DNA of 33,457 bases from an uncultured Candidatus Woesearchaeota archaeon (GTDB taxonomy: Archaea; Nanobdellota; Nanobdellia; Woesearchaeales; 21-14-0-10-32-9): contig CAITEO010000087.1 of assembly GCA_903891505.1 (NCBI GenBank), positions 1 through 33,457 of the forward strand. The letters are read 5' to 3'. Below the pieces are notes generated by a model that worked only from the letters and a program-made list of their open reading frames with translations, was not told the origin of the DNA and did not search any database. Of this stretch, positions 7,660 to 15,486 are shown piece by piece; position 1 is the stretch's first letter, and every line of letters starts with the position of its first letter. Both the position numbers and the translations under genes were made by a program.

Positions 7660-7740
7660 CAAAATCTCCTTCCTGACACCCCGTAGGGGGCGACCCCCGT
7701 CAGGGCGCGCAAAAGATGTTTGCTGCGCACGGAGATTTTG
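7660..7740 (-). repeat. Palindromic intercistronic element, family I, copy A
   Basis: Private arms CAAAATCTCC (7660-7669) and GGAGATTTTG (7731-7740) enclose 61 bases. On the minus strand these hold a GCGCA/TGCGC hairpin, then a CCTGAC/GTCAGG stem closing the conserved core of G5, C5 and G4 tracts. The element fills almost the whole gap between the CYTH stop (7748) and the Nudix ATG. Confidence 0.85.
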
Positions 7741-7747
7741 TTTCTTT

Positions 7748-8320
7748 CTATTCTTTCACCTTCAAGACTCGTTGTTCTTCAACTCGTTTCAATGCATCTT
7801 TGAAGAGCGATTCTAGCATCGACATGTATTTTTCATTGCTCAGTTCGACAACATCAAATTCTTCAAATACACTATCTATTTCTCGTCTTATTTTCACTAT
7901 TTTTTCTTCGCTTTCTTTTTCGCTCGCCATCTTTTCTGCTTCAAGTATTGTTCCGAGGTAATCGTGTTTTGTTAAATCGATTCTGAATTCACCATACTCG
8001 TATGTCCAGCATTCTGATTTGAAGTAAACACATTTAGTATAACCGAGCTGCTGCATTATTTTTGCAAACGTTGGAACTTCTTTTGTTAAAATCTCCATTT
8101 CGTATTCGTCTCTTGCTGCGTCCTTGTATGTTCCTATCTTGAGTGTTACGGTTGTTTTGTCGTTCCCTTCTTCCCATCGAAATCTTAAGTAATTAGGTGA
8201 TTTGTATAGAACTGTGTGAAGTTTCTTGTGCATCACAAGTTTCGCTTTGCTATCGAGCATTTTTTTTAGTTTTGGCACGTCCTTTTCTGCTATCAATGAT
8301 CGTTTTTCAATTTCTTTCAT
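7748..8320 (-). CDS. CYTH domain protein (triphosphate-tunnel enzyme)
   Basis: Member of the CYTH/triphosphate tunnel metalloenzyme superfamily, which includes class IV adenylate cyclases, thiamine triphosphatase and inorganic triphosphatase. The 190 residues begin with the EIEKR form of the ExExK motif (residues 3-7). They continue with YLRFRWE, TLKIG, EYEMEI and LGTILEAEK, the alternating charged strands of the tunnel. The C-terminal 50 residues are helical and charged. Reaction and substrate cannot be told apart from sequence. Repeat elements B and A flank it on both sides, and its direction matches the suf genes upstream. Confidence 0.85.
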   Translation of the reverse strand: MKEIEKRSLIAEKDVPKLKKMLDSKAKLVMHKKLHTVLYKSPNYLRFRWEEGNDKTTVTLKIGTYKDAARDEYEMEILTKEVPTFAKIMQQLGYTKCVYFKSECWTYEYGEFRIDLTKHDYLGTILEAEKMASEKESEEKIVKIRREIDSVFEEFDVVELSNEKYMSMLESLFKDALKRVEEQRVLKVKE

Positions 8321-8349
8321 TATTTCCCCTTGGTCAAAATAGATTTATT

Positions 8350-8432
8350 CTAAAATCACCTATGCTCCACCCCGCAGGGGCCATCCCCCGGAGCATCGCG
8401 TCACTTTTCGTCGACGGCGACGGTGATTTTAG
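8350..8432 (-). repeat. Palindromic intercistronic element, family I, copy B
   Basis: Arms CTAAAATCACC (8350-8360) and GGTGATTTTAG (8422-8432) enclose 61 bases. On the minus strand these hold a CGTC/GACG hairpin, then ATGCTCC/GGAGCAT closing the core of G5, C4 and G4 tracts. It sits between the SufC stop (8446) and the CYTH start (8320). Confidence 0.85.
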
Positions 8433-8445
8433 TACTTCCTTCACT

Positions 8446-9291
8446 TCACATTCCCTCATAGCCTTTTGTTTCGATTTCTTTTATTATTTCTGCGCCGCCG
8501 CTCTTGACTATTTTTCCTTCTTTCATAACGCAGATTCTATCAGGAACAATATAATCTAGCATTCTTTGATAGTGTGTAATTATGACAACGGTCAAATCTT
8601 TCCTCTCTTTCTTCAAAGTGTTTATCGCGTCGCATACTTGTTTTAACGCGTCAACATCAAGCCCTGAATCTGTTTCATCAAGTATCGCAAGTTTTGGTTC
8701 AAGCATTGCCATCTGGAGTATCTCTATTTTTTTCTTCTCGCCGCCAGATAGTCCTTCGTGAATGCTTCTCGACATCATTTCACGTGGAATCTTAAGCAGC
8801 TCTAGATTCTTATTCAAAAGAACTACGTATTCTGATATTCGTATCTGTTTGTTTTTTGGTCGCCGAGAATTCATCGCTGTTCTTATGAAATTAGAGATTG
8901 TTATACCTGGTATCTCAACTGGTTGCTGGAACGAGAGAAATATACCTGCACGTGCTCTATCTTCTACTTTCATCTTCATCACATCTTCTCCTTCGAAGAT
9001 TATTTTTCCAGAAACATTAATTAATGGATAACCTGTTATTGCTTTTGCAAGTGTGCTCTTCCCAGAGCCATTAGGCCCCATTATTACAAGCACTTCTCCT
9101 CGCATTACATCAAGGCTAAGCGAATTCAGTATTTTCTTTCCATCAACAGACGCATTTAATCCTTTTATCTCTAGTAAATTTGGTTTATTTTCTGCTCCTT
9201 TTGTGATGATTGTAGTTTTTGCAGTATTCATGGTTTTATTGTTCCCTTTATTTTCTTTTGTGCTCTCTTTTGTTATGATTCCTTTTGCCAT
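8446..9291 (-). CDS. sufC: SufC, Fe-S cluster assembly ATPase
   Basis: ABC-type ATPase of the SufBCD scaffold, powering the conformational change for Fe-S cluster assembly in the cytosol. The 281 residues show Walker A GPNGSGKST at 72-80, the Q-loop in LSFQQPVEIPG, signature LSGGEKKKIE, and Walker B LAILDETDSGLD with the family-typical ETDSGLD. Residues 1-38 are a polar Lys/Thr/Asn extension not found in E. coli SufC; Met21 is an alternative start that would shorten it. It starts 4 bases after SufU ends. Confidence 0.96.
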   Translation of the reverse strand: MAKGIITKESTKENKGNNKTMNTAKTTIITKGAENKPNLLEIKGLNASVDGKKILNSLSLDVMRGEVLVIMGPNGSGKSTLAKAITGYPLINVSGKIIFEGEDVMKMKVEDRARAGIFLSFQQPVEIPGITISNFIRTAMNSRRPKNKQIRISEYVVLLNKNLELLKIPREMMSRSIHEGLSGGEKKKIEILQMAMLEPKLAILDETDSGLDVDALKQVCDAINTLKKERKDLTVVIITHYQRMLDYIVPDRICVMKEGKIVKSGGAEIIKEIETKGYEGM

Positions 9292-9295
9292 GAAT

Positions 9296-9862
9296 TCACT
9301 TCTTCAATGCTTTTTCGATTGGTTTGCTAATTATGTTTGTATTCGCTGTCTTTGATTTTCCAGTTTTACCTGCTTCATACTCAACTATTCCTTTCTTGAC
9401 TGTTGAGAGTGGGAGCATCGCGCATTTGACTCTTGTCGGTGTGAGACTTAGTCCAATCATGTCGAGTAAATCTTCTCTTGTTATGGCTGCGACTTCTGCA
9501 AGCGTTTTTCCTTTTATTCTATCTAGGAGCAAGGATGTTGATGCCATGCTTATTACGCAGCCTTTGCCATCGAAAAGCGCATCAGTTACTCGTCCAGACT
9601 TATCAAGACGTAAACTTATTTCTACTTGATCTCCGCACAAAGGATTGTGTTCCTCCGTTTTTATATCTGGCTTTAACATTAATCCTTTATTGGTTGGATT
9701 TCTGTAAAGTTCTAGCAACTCTTGTCTATACAAATCATCTGCAACCTTATCAACAGCACCATTAGCAACCTTACTCGCAACTTTATCAACGAGAGCATCT
9801 GCTGATTTGTCTGTCAGTTTTGAATTTTGTTTTTTGTCGTTGCCAGCCAATTTAGTCACCAC
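9296..9862 (-). CDS. sufU: SufU/IscU-like Fe-S scaffold or sulfur-transfer protein
   Basis: Partner of SufS that accepts sulfur from the desulfurase for delivery to SufB. The core is residues 45-165 with the zinc/cluster ligands C76 and D78 (NPLCGD), C102 (GKGCVIS) and C147 (RVKCAML), all conserved. Residues 1-44 are an added segment with repeated hydrophobic spacing (DALVDKVASKVANG and AVDKVADDLY), likely a helix. The last 25 residues are also extra. The start is one of two adjacent GTG codons, overlapping the SufS end by 11 bases. Confidence 0.93.
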   Translation of the reverse strand: MVTKLAGNDKKQNSKLTDKSADALVDKVASKVANGAVDKVADDLYRQELLELYRNPTNKGLMLKPDIKTEEHNPLCGDQVEISLRLDKSGRVTDALFDGKGCVISMASTSLLLDRIKGKTLAEVAAITREDLLDMIGLSLTPTRVKCAMLPLSTVKKGIVEYEAGKTGKSKTANTNIISKPIEKALKK

Positions 9863-11060
9863 TCAGTATTTTTTTTGCAACGTTAAGTGAGTCTATTAGT
9901 TTGTCTACATCTTTCCTGTCGTTGTAGAACGATAAACTAATTCGAAGTGTTGCTGGAATTCCAAGTCTTTGATGAAATGGATGTGCGCAATGTGATCCAG
10001 CACGGATGCACACATTGCTTCTCGCACATATTGTAGCCACATCATGCGGATGCACATCATCGATAAGGAATGCAATGACTGGTCCATGTTTCTGTTTTTT
10101 GTGCCCGATTATTTTAAGGCCGTTAATTTCTCTGAGTTTTTCGAGTGCATAATCCCTTAATTCATTCTCAGATGCAAATAGCTCTGAATAGTTATTATCT
10201 TTAAGATATTTTATCGCAACGCCAGTGCCAATTATTCCTTCGGCGTTTACTGTTCCAGGTTCAAGTCTATCAGGAAGATCAGCCCAGCTACTCTCACTAT
10301 TTGTTACTTTTCGTATCATTCCGCCGCCGAATCTTGTAGGTTCTAGTTGCTCAAGTAATTCTTGTTTTCCATATAATATTCCAACTCCTCCCGGACCATA
10401 TAATTTATGCGCTGAAAAACATGCAAAATCACAATCTAGTTTTTTCACGTCTATTTTTTCATGCGCAACAAGTTGAGTTATATCAAGAACTATTATTGCT
10501 GCTTTGTTCTTCTGCCTTATCACTTTTATAATTTTTTCAACATCAGGCACAATCCCAGTTACATTTGACATTCCAGTAAGTGCAACTATTTTTGTTCTTG
10601 CATCGACGTATTTTTCGGGGTTAATAGTTTCATTTGTTTCGTTGTATTTCGCGACACGAAATTCTGCGCCTAATTCCGTAGCAATTTGCTGCCAAGGAAC
10701 AAAGTTGCTGTGATGCTCAAGTTCGGTTGTCACTATGTTGTTTCCAGGTCCTGTGAATTTCTTAAGGGAATCTGCGAGCATATTGAATGAATCTGTTGCA
10801 TTTCTAGTAAAAATTATCTCTTCGCTTCGAGCGTTGATGAATGCAGCAACATCTGCTCTTGCCTGATCGACAAGTTTTGCAGTGTTCTCAGACGCCACAT
10901 ATATTCCGCTGTGTGCGTTAGAGTTGTCTGTTTCGTAATAATAACTAATCGCATCAATTACTTGTTTCGGCTTTTGTGTTGTAGCTGCGTTGTCTATGTA
11001 CACTTTTCCCGCGAGTGCAGGAAAATCTTTCTTCAATTTTGCACCTGTTTTAATCAACAT
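9852..11060 (-). CDS. sufS: SufS cysteine desulfurase
   Basis: PLP enzyme that takes sulfur from cysteine as a persulfide for Fe-S cluster building. The 402 residues are full length for group II desulfurases. The PLP lysine is K219 in FSAHKLYGPGG. The persulfide cysteine is C358 in IRAGSHCAHP, the SufS-type short loop. The usual VDGAQ segment reads LDITQ (192-196), keeping the PLP-binding Asp193 and Gln196. GGGAGAGG precedes the ATG. Element C separates it from SufD upstream; SufU overlaps downstream. Confidence 0.96.
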   Translation of the reverse strand: MLIKTGAKLKKDFPALAGKVYIDNAATTQKPKQVIDAISYYYETDNSNAHSGIYVASENTAKLVDQARADVAAFINARSEEIIFTRNATDSFNMLADSLKKFTGPGNNIVTTELEHHSNFVPWQQIATELGAEFRVAKYNETNETINPEKYVDARTKIVALTGMSNVTGIVPDVEKIIKVIRQKNKAAIIVLDITQLVAHEKIDVKKLDCDFACFSAHKLYGPGGVGILYGKQELLEQLEPTRFGGGMIRKVTNSESSWADLPDRLEPGTVNAEGIIGTGVAIKYLKDNNYSELFASENELRDYALEKLREINGLKIIGHKKQKHGPVIAFLIDDVHPHDVATICARSNVCIRAGSHCAHPFHQRLGIPATLRISLSFYNDRKDVDKLIDSLNVAKKILSGD

Positions 11061-11111
11061 TTAGTTCCTCTCCCTTTGTTGTTCTTTTGAATTTGCACTA
11101 TTAATATCGTT

Positions 11112-11305
11112 GTAAGTTTGCTGTACGCGAGAAAACACCACTGTGTTTCCTGCGCCCAGAAAATCAATAAAGATTTTCTTGGCGCCGCTGTCTTTGACAG
11201 CGTGTCTCGACGGGGGTTGCCCCCTTCGGGGTGCACAAAAAATCCACTGGCTTTTTTGGCACAGGAAACGCTTAACGTTTCCTTGTGGCGAGAAAGCAAA
11301 CTTAC
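11112..11305. repeat. Palindromic intercistronic element, family I long form, copy C
   Basis: Arms GTAAGTTTGCT (11112-11122) and AGCAAACTTAC (11295-11305) enclose 172 bases. On the plus strand there are successive hairpins: GAAAACAC/GTGTTTCC, AGAAAATC/GATTTTCT, CGCTGTC/GACAGCG, the core of G5, C5 and G4 tracts, then AGGAAACG/CGTTTCCT. It aligns along most of its right half with copy D. It fills the gap between SufD (stop 11332) and SufS (start 11060). Confidence 0.85.
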
Positions 11306-11331
11306 TTTCGTGTTTCTCATTTCTCTCTTTT

Positions 11332-12168
11332 CTATTCCTCCATCATCTTGCTAACTTTCTGTGATAGCATCGGCAAGAGCATCTCGAGTTTATCAACACT
11401 TAGCGTTTCAAGCGATTTATGAATAAACGCATTTATCATCATCTCTTTCGCGTCAATCTCGCTTATTCCTCTTGATTGCAAGTAAAATAATTTTTCATCA
11501 GCTATCTGCGTTATTGACGAGCTATGATTGCATTTTACGTTGTTATTTAGTATCTCGAGATTTGGAAGCGAAATCGCTTTCGAATCTTTCAATATTAACA
11601 TATCAGATTTCTGCATTCCTTCTGCGTTCTCTGCAAATCGCTCGATTCTCACAAGTCCTGTTAACATCATGTCTGCACTCGAGAGCAAGCCTCTATTGTG
11701 AAGCTCTGATTTTGAATTTTTTCCCTTGTGGATTATTGACACTTTGTGCTCCTGCTTTTGTCCGTTAGCGAGGAACAAATTCATGACTTTAATCGTGCTA
11801 TTCTCCCCAATTTCTATCGTTGTGTTTGTTGATTTGTTTTTTGACCCAACAACTATTTTATGAATTACGACTTCCGCATTCTTTTTTATTATAATTCTTT
11901 TAACAACATTCATCTCATTGTTTGAATCCATTATTTCTAAATAGTTTAGTTTTGAGTTATCATCACATATTATGTCAAGTTCTTTTAGTTTATCGTTCGT
12001 ATTTACAACCGATCTTGTCATTCCTTTCTCGACGTTGATTGTAAGCAATTCTGGTTGCCCTATATTCACATTAAATTTATTTATATCAAATTTATTCTTC
12101 GCCACGCTTTCATTTCTTTCTGAATCTTTTTCGCTGATTTTCTCACGTGGCATCTTCTTGCTCTTCAT
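11332..12168 (-). CDS. sufD: SufD-like Fe-S assembly scaffold subunit
   Basis: Partner of SufB in the SufBCD complex. At 278 residues it is shorter than bacterial SufD (about 420) because it lacks most of the N-terminal region, keeping the beta-helix and C-terminal part. The motif VKCNHSSSIT (211-220) carries C213 and H215; the His matches the functionally important His360 of E. coli SufD. The stretch EKLFYLQSRGIS is typical of the SufB/SufD C-terminus. It overlaps the SufB stop by four bases (ATGA), indicating coupled translation. Confidence 0.9.
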   Translation of the reverse strand: MKSKKMPREKISEKDSERNESVAKNKFDINKFNVNIGQPELLTINVEKGMTRSVVNTNDKLKELDIICDDNSKLNYLEIMDSNNEMNVVKRIIIKKNAEVVIHKIVVGSKNKSTNTTIEIGENSTIKVMNLFLANGQKQEHKVSIIHKGKNSKSELHNRGLLSSADMMLTGLVRIERFAENAEGMQKSDMLILKDSKAISLPNLEILNNNVKCNHSSSITQIADEKLFYLQSRGISEIDAKEMMINAFIHKSLETLSVDKLEMLLPMLSQKVSKMMEE

Positions 12169-14678
12169 CCAAGTCCACCTTCAATTTCAAGTTCGATTAA
12201 TTTGTTCATCTCGACAGCGTATTCGAGTGGAAGTTCTTTTATGATTGGTTCTATGAATCCAGATACAATAAGTTGCACTGCTTGCTCTTTGCTAAGTCCA
12301 CGTGTTTGTAAGTAGAATATTTGTTCTTCGCTTATCTTTCCTACTTTTGCTTCGTGCACGAGATTTGAGTCTTTTTCATCTGACACTATGACTGGATATG
12401 CATTGCTCTGACTTATGTTATCAAACATTAGAGAGTCGCAATTAACTGCACAATTTACTCCGAGCGCGCCTTTTTTTACAATTACAAGTCCTCGGTACGC
12501 AACGATTCCACCATCTTTACTTAGACTCTTTGAGGTTACTGTGCTCGATGTGTTCGATGCTAAATGGTAAACTTTCGCGCCAATGTCTTGATTTTGACCC
12601 TGGCCTGCGTATGCTATTGATAGATGAGTTGCCCTAGCGCCTTTGCCTGCAAGAACTGATGCAGGGTAGAGCATTGTAACTCCCGAGCCTAAATTTCCAG
12701 AAACCCATTCCATGATCGCATTTTCTTCGACAACTGCTCGCTTCGTGTTCAAATTGTATGTATTTTTAGACCAATTCTCGACGCTACTATATCTCATGCG
12801 AGCGTTTTTCATGACAAATATTTCAACGCAGCCCGCATGAAGTGAACTGCTGTTGTAAATTGGCGCCGAGCAATTATGGACGGCGACTCCTGAAACAGTG
12901 TATGTGTGATAAGACTCGACTCCAAAATTATACACTTTCGTATTGTAAACATTTCTTTTAGATATTTTTTTTATAGGTACATATGCAAATTTTTTATCCA
13001 CATAAAACATAGCTGCCCTTTTTTTGTTGTTCATCTTCTCCTGAACTTTAATATCAACTATCTTTCCAAATTGTATCATATGCTCCCCAGTAATTCCGAG
13101 TGTGTACATGTCCTGTCTGTTTTCGAGTATCCTTATTCTTTTGTTTATGAAAGCAAATATGCCAAGTCTTAGCAAGATATCTCTTCCTTGCCTGGTAAGT
13201 TTTTCTGATGTTGTGTTTATTCTGAATGATTCTTTAAATCCTGATTTGTGCGCCCTGCAATAATAGTTGCCGTCTCCTCTAAACCAACCTTTTATTATTT
13301 CTAACTGATTTTCATGAGATTCATACATCATCCATGGAAGAACTTGTTTTCTGTTGTTCTTATCTCCAAATTGCTTGAAAAGTCTGGCTAAATCAACAGA
13401 GCACACAACAACAGAGGTTCCATTATTTTTTTTGTGCACCATTTCAAGGATTTTTTTGACATCAAACACGCGTTTAAGGCATAGTTTGACATCCTCAATG
13501 TATTCTTTTTCTTTTGAATTGAATGAAAAATTCAAATAAGAATTAGAACTAACGCTGCCTTCTGCTAAATAATATCCTACTAATCTAAAGAACTCTGGAA
13601 CCAATTCTACATTTATTTTTTTTGTATAACTTTTCCCGCTCGATGTTTTTCTTTCAATTTCGAAAATATGATTTGTATTTTTCTTCACAGTATTGTTTAT
13701 GGGCAGAACTAAATAATCTCCTTTTTTGAAATATACTGGTGCATTCCATCTAGGATTAAATGTTTTATTTCGCTCGTTCTTCCATTTCCTATCAACGTAT
13801 AGAAATGGATGCTCAGGTGTTGAACTTATTGTTTGGGTTGAATCTCCATAGAATTCTATGTCATAAATCTCTCCAGTATATTCGTAGAATTGCAAATCTT
13901 TAGATCCCATAAACTCACCTTCAGATGTGAGTATCTTTTCACCTGATTGTATCTCCTCTATTTTTTTATAGTCAGTATTTGTAGTCACAAGATTTCCTGC
14001 GGTAAAGCACCCTTCGATGTAGTGGCACTCTGCTCCTTCGTCGATTATTATGAGTGTGTGTTCGAATTGCCCCATTCCTTCTGTATTCATCCTAAAGTAT
14101 GCTTGCAAAGGCATCGATACTTTGACTCCTTTAGGGACGTAGATGAATGTTCCACCAGACCATACTGCGCCATGCAATGCTGAGAACTTGTGAAGCGCCG
14201 GTGCAACTCCTGTTGTCATGAAATACTTCTTGACAAGATCAGGATATTTTTTGACTGCAACATCCATATCTTCAAAGATGACTCCTTTTTTTTGCAAATC
14301 TTCTTTTAGATTGTGATAAATTATCTGACTATCATACTGCGCGCCAACGCCAGCGAGTGCTCGTCGTTCAGCTTCTGGAATTCCGAGTTTTTCGAATGTT
14401 TGTTTTATGTTCTCAGGTACTTGCTCCCAAGTGTTCGCATTCGGTTTCGCGTCAGGCACAGAAAAGTAATGTATCTTGCTCAAATCAAGCTTTGATATAT
14501 CAGGCCCCCATGATGGATTTTTCTTATCTAGAAATATTCTGAATGCTGCAAGTCTTTTATCAAGCATCCATTTAGGTTCACGCTTGTACTCCGATATTTT
14601 ACGTACAGTTTCAACGTCGAGTCCTACGTCTGCTTCGAACTTGTTTTTTACATCGTCCGCAACGTTTAAGTCTTTCAT
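12165..14678 (-). CDS. sufB: SufB Fe-S scaffold precursor with intein
   Basis: Main scaffold on which SufBCD builds Fe-S clusters. The 837-residue precursor contains a 379-residue intein (C224-N602); splicing joins G223 to C603 and leaves a 458-residue SufB. The mature part keeps the Cys matching E. coli SufB Cys405 (C747 in NCDSLMF) and the Glu matching Glu434 (E776 in LVHEAKVG), both important for cluster assembly. The insertion lies in the conserved YIEGC(S/T)AP segment. No clear TATA box was found; the 204-base gap upstream holds element D, whose arm reaches to within 21 bases of the ATG. Confidence 0.96.
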   Translation of the reverse strand: MKDLNVADDVKNKFEADVGLDVETVRKISEYKREPKWMLDKRLAAFRIFLDKKNPSWGPDISKLDLSKIHYFSVPDAKPNANTWEQVPENIKQTFEKLGIPEAERRALAGVGAQYDSQIIYHNLKEDLQKKGVIFEDMDVAVKKYPDLVKKYFMTTGVAPALHKFSALHGAVWSGGTFIYVPKGVKVSMPLQAYFRMNTEGMGQFEHTLIIIDEGAECHYIEGCFTAGNLVTTNTDYKKIEEIQSGEKILTSEGEFMGSKDLQFYEYTGEIYDIEFYGDSTQTISSTPEHPFLYVDRKWKNERNKTFNPRWNAPVYFKKGDYLVLPINNTVKKNTNHIFEIERKTSSGKSYTKKINVELVPEFFRLVGYYLAEGSVSSNSYLNFSFNSKEKEYIEDVKLCLKRVFDVKKILEMVHKKNNGTSVVVCSVDLARLFKQFGDKNNRKQVLPWMMYESHENQLEIIKGWFRGDGNYYCRAHKSGFKESFRINTTSEKLTRQGRDILLRLGIFAFINKRIRILENRQDMYTLGITGEHMIQFGKIVDIKVQEKMNNKKRAAMFYVDKKFAYVPIKKISKRNVYNTKVYNFGVESYHTYTVSGVAVHNCSAPIYNSSSLHAGCVEIFVMKNARMRYSSVENWSKNTYNLNTKRAVVEENAIMEWVSGNLGSGVTMLYPASVLAGKGARATHLSIAYAGQGQNQDIGAKVYHLASNTSSTVTSKSLSKDGGIVAYRGLVIVKKGALGVNCAVNCDSLMFDNISQSNAYPVIVSDEKDSNLVHEAKVGKISEEQIFYLQTRGLSKEQAVQLIVSGFIEPIIKELPLEYAVEMNKLIELEIEGGLG
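12873..14009 (-). mobile_element. SufB intein with LAGLIDADG endonuclease
   Basis: In-frame insertion that should self-splice from the SufB precursor. Residue numbers are for the precursor. C224 is the first residue and H601-N602 with C603 downstream form the C-terminal splice junction. Block B is TPEH (T287, H290). Blocks C and E are LVGYYLAEGS (366-375) and IIKGWFRGDG (461-470), a two-motif DOD endonuclease. Block F/G is VYNFGVESYHTYTV through SGVAVHN. All splicing residues are present, so splicing is expected to be active, and both endonuclease motifs still end in acidic residues. Confidence 0.95.
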
Positions 14679-14698
14679 TTTGTGTTTCAGTTAGTTTG

Positions 14699-14837
14699 CA
14701 AATTTACCGTACGCCGCCGTCAGTTTAAGGCGCGTCTCGACAGGGGTTGGTCCCCTAGGGATGCACAAGAAAATACTGCGTATTTTCTTGGCACACGAAA
14801 CGTTTAAGCGTTTCCTTGTGTCGAGAAGGTAAATTTG
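14699..14837. repeat. Palindromic intercistronic element, family I long form, copy D
   Basis: Arms CAAATTTACC (14699-14708) and GGTAAATTTG (14828-14837) enclose GTACGCCG, then TCTCGAC paired with GTCGAGA. Inside are the G4, C4 and GGGA tracts, an AAGAAAATA/TATTTTCTT hairpin and a GAAACG/CGTTTC hairpin. The hexamer TTAGTT lies outside both arms (14691-14696 and 14838-14843), a possible target duplication. The element occupies most of the gap between the regulator gene (stop 14883) and SufB (start 14678). Confidence 0.85.
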
Positions 14838-14882
14838 TTAGTTCATACTCTTTTTTCTTGTCTTTCGTTTGCTTTATCTCGC

Positions 14883-15428
14883 CTATTTTCTATCCTTTAT
14901 TATCTCGACGACTGCAACAGTTTTGTTGTTCTCATCCTTGATTGGCTTCGCAATTATCTTCTTGTTTTTGCCATGACAGGATTTTTCCTTGAATAGTTGT
15001 TTCCCTGTGAGGAATGCGTGTTCAACTGGACAATTATCGCACTTCTTGCTGCTGTTCCATTTTATTTTTCCTTCCGCGCTATTCCAGCATCTTAACATAT
15101 CATTTCTTGCGAACTTATTTTTCCATATGATTTCGTGGTTCTTATTCTGGATGTTTATGTGCTCATCTACATCGTCAAGTATACTTGTAAATTGCTTAAT
15201 TAGAGGATCGTTTTTCTTAAGCGCGCTCACGATATTAGGTGATGCTGCACTCCATATCTTTGCGCGCCGCTTTATATCGTGACAAACAACTCCGCGGCTC
15301 TCCATTGTTTCAAGGTATTTTACAGCTGTATGTCTCTCAATGCCGAGTCTTGCAGCAACATCTATCGTCTGCAAAGATTCCTTCTTTAATAGAGAAATAA
15401 TGCTCTCCTCTGTTGTTATACGCCCCAT
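14883..15428 (-). CDS. Winged-HTH regulator with PAS-like Cys-cluster domain
   Basis: Probable redox, metal or Fe-S sensing transcription factor. Residues 5-60 are a winged helix (IDVAARLGIERHTAVKYLETME is the recognition region). Residues 82-178 look like a PAS-type fold with C114, C130, C133 (KKCDNCPVEHAFLTGK) and C151; Cys49 lies in the HTH part. A C-x(n)-CxxCP arrangement of this kind in PAS-like domains could bind a metal or cluster, but the ligand is unproven. It is transcribed toward sufB with element D between, so it may control the suf genes. A 17-base palindrome and an A/T-rich box lie just upstream of its ATG. Confidence 0.75.
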   Translation of the reverse strand: MGRITTEESIISLLKKESLQTIDVAARLGIERHTAVKYLETMESRGVVCHDIKRRAKIWSAASPNIVSALKKNDPLIKQFTSILDDVDEHINIQNKNHEIIWKNKFARNDMLRCWNSAEGKIKWNSSKKCDNCPVEHAFLTGKQLFKEKSCHGKNKKIIAKPIKDENNKTVAVVEIIKDRK

Positions 15429-15445
15429 GGAGTATAAATTACGCT

Positions 15446-15458
15446 ATTTATTTTTAAA
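15446..15458 (-). promoter_or_regulatory. A/T-rich promoter box of the HTH regulator
   Basis: Minus strand reads TTTAAAAATAAAT-like sequence 18-30 bases upstream of the ATG at 15428. Position and composition fit a TATA box with a leaderless message. Confidence 0.45.
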
Positions 15459-15465
15459 TCTTGTG

Positions 15466-15482
15466 CTAATGGTTACCATTAG
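15466..15482. promoter_or_regulatory. 17-base palindromic operator candidate
   Basis: CTAATGGTTACCATTAG consists of 8-base perfect arms around a single T. It lies 38-54 bases upstream of the HTH regulator ATG, directly before its A/T-rich box, the place where an archaeal activator or autoregulator would bind. It also falls in the few bases before the stop of the upstream HD gene (15487). Confidence 0.6.
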
Positions 15483-15486
15483 AACT

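Noticed and set aside
11054-11320. 88-residue minus-strand open frame between SufS and SufD
   Set aside because: It lies almost wholly within palindromic element C, has no family resemblance, and its amino acid make-up follows the hairpins. Overlap with the SufS start also argues against it.
14691-14843. TTAGTT direct repeats as proof of transposition of element D
   Set aside because: They are only six bases and two bases off on one side; the other copies show no clear flanking direct repeat, so I treat this as a hint only.
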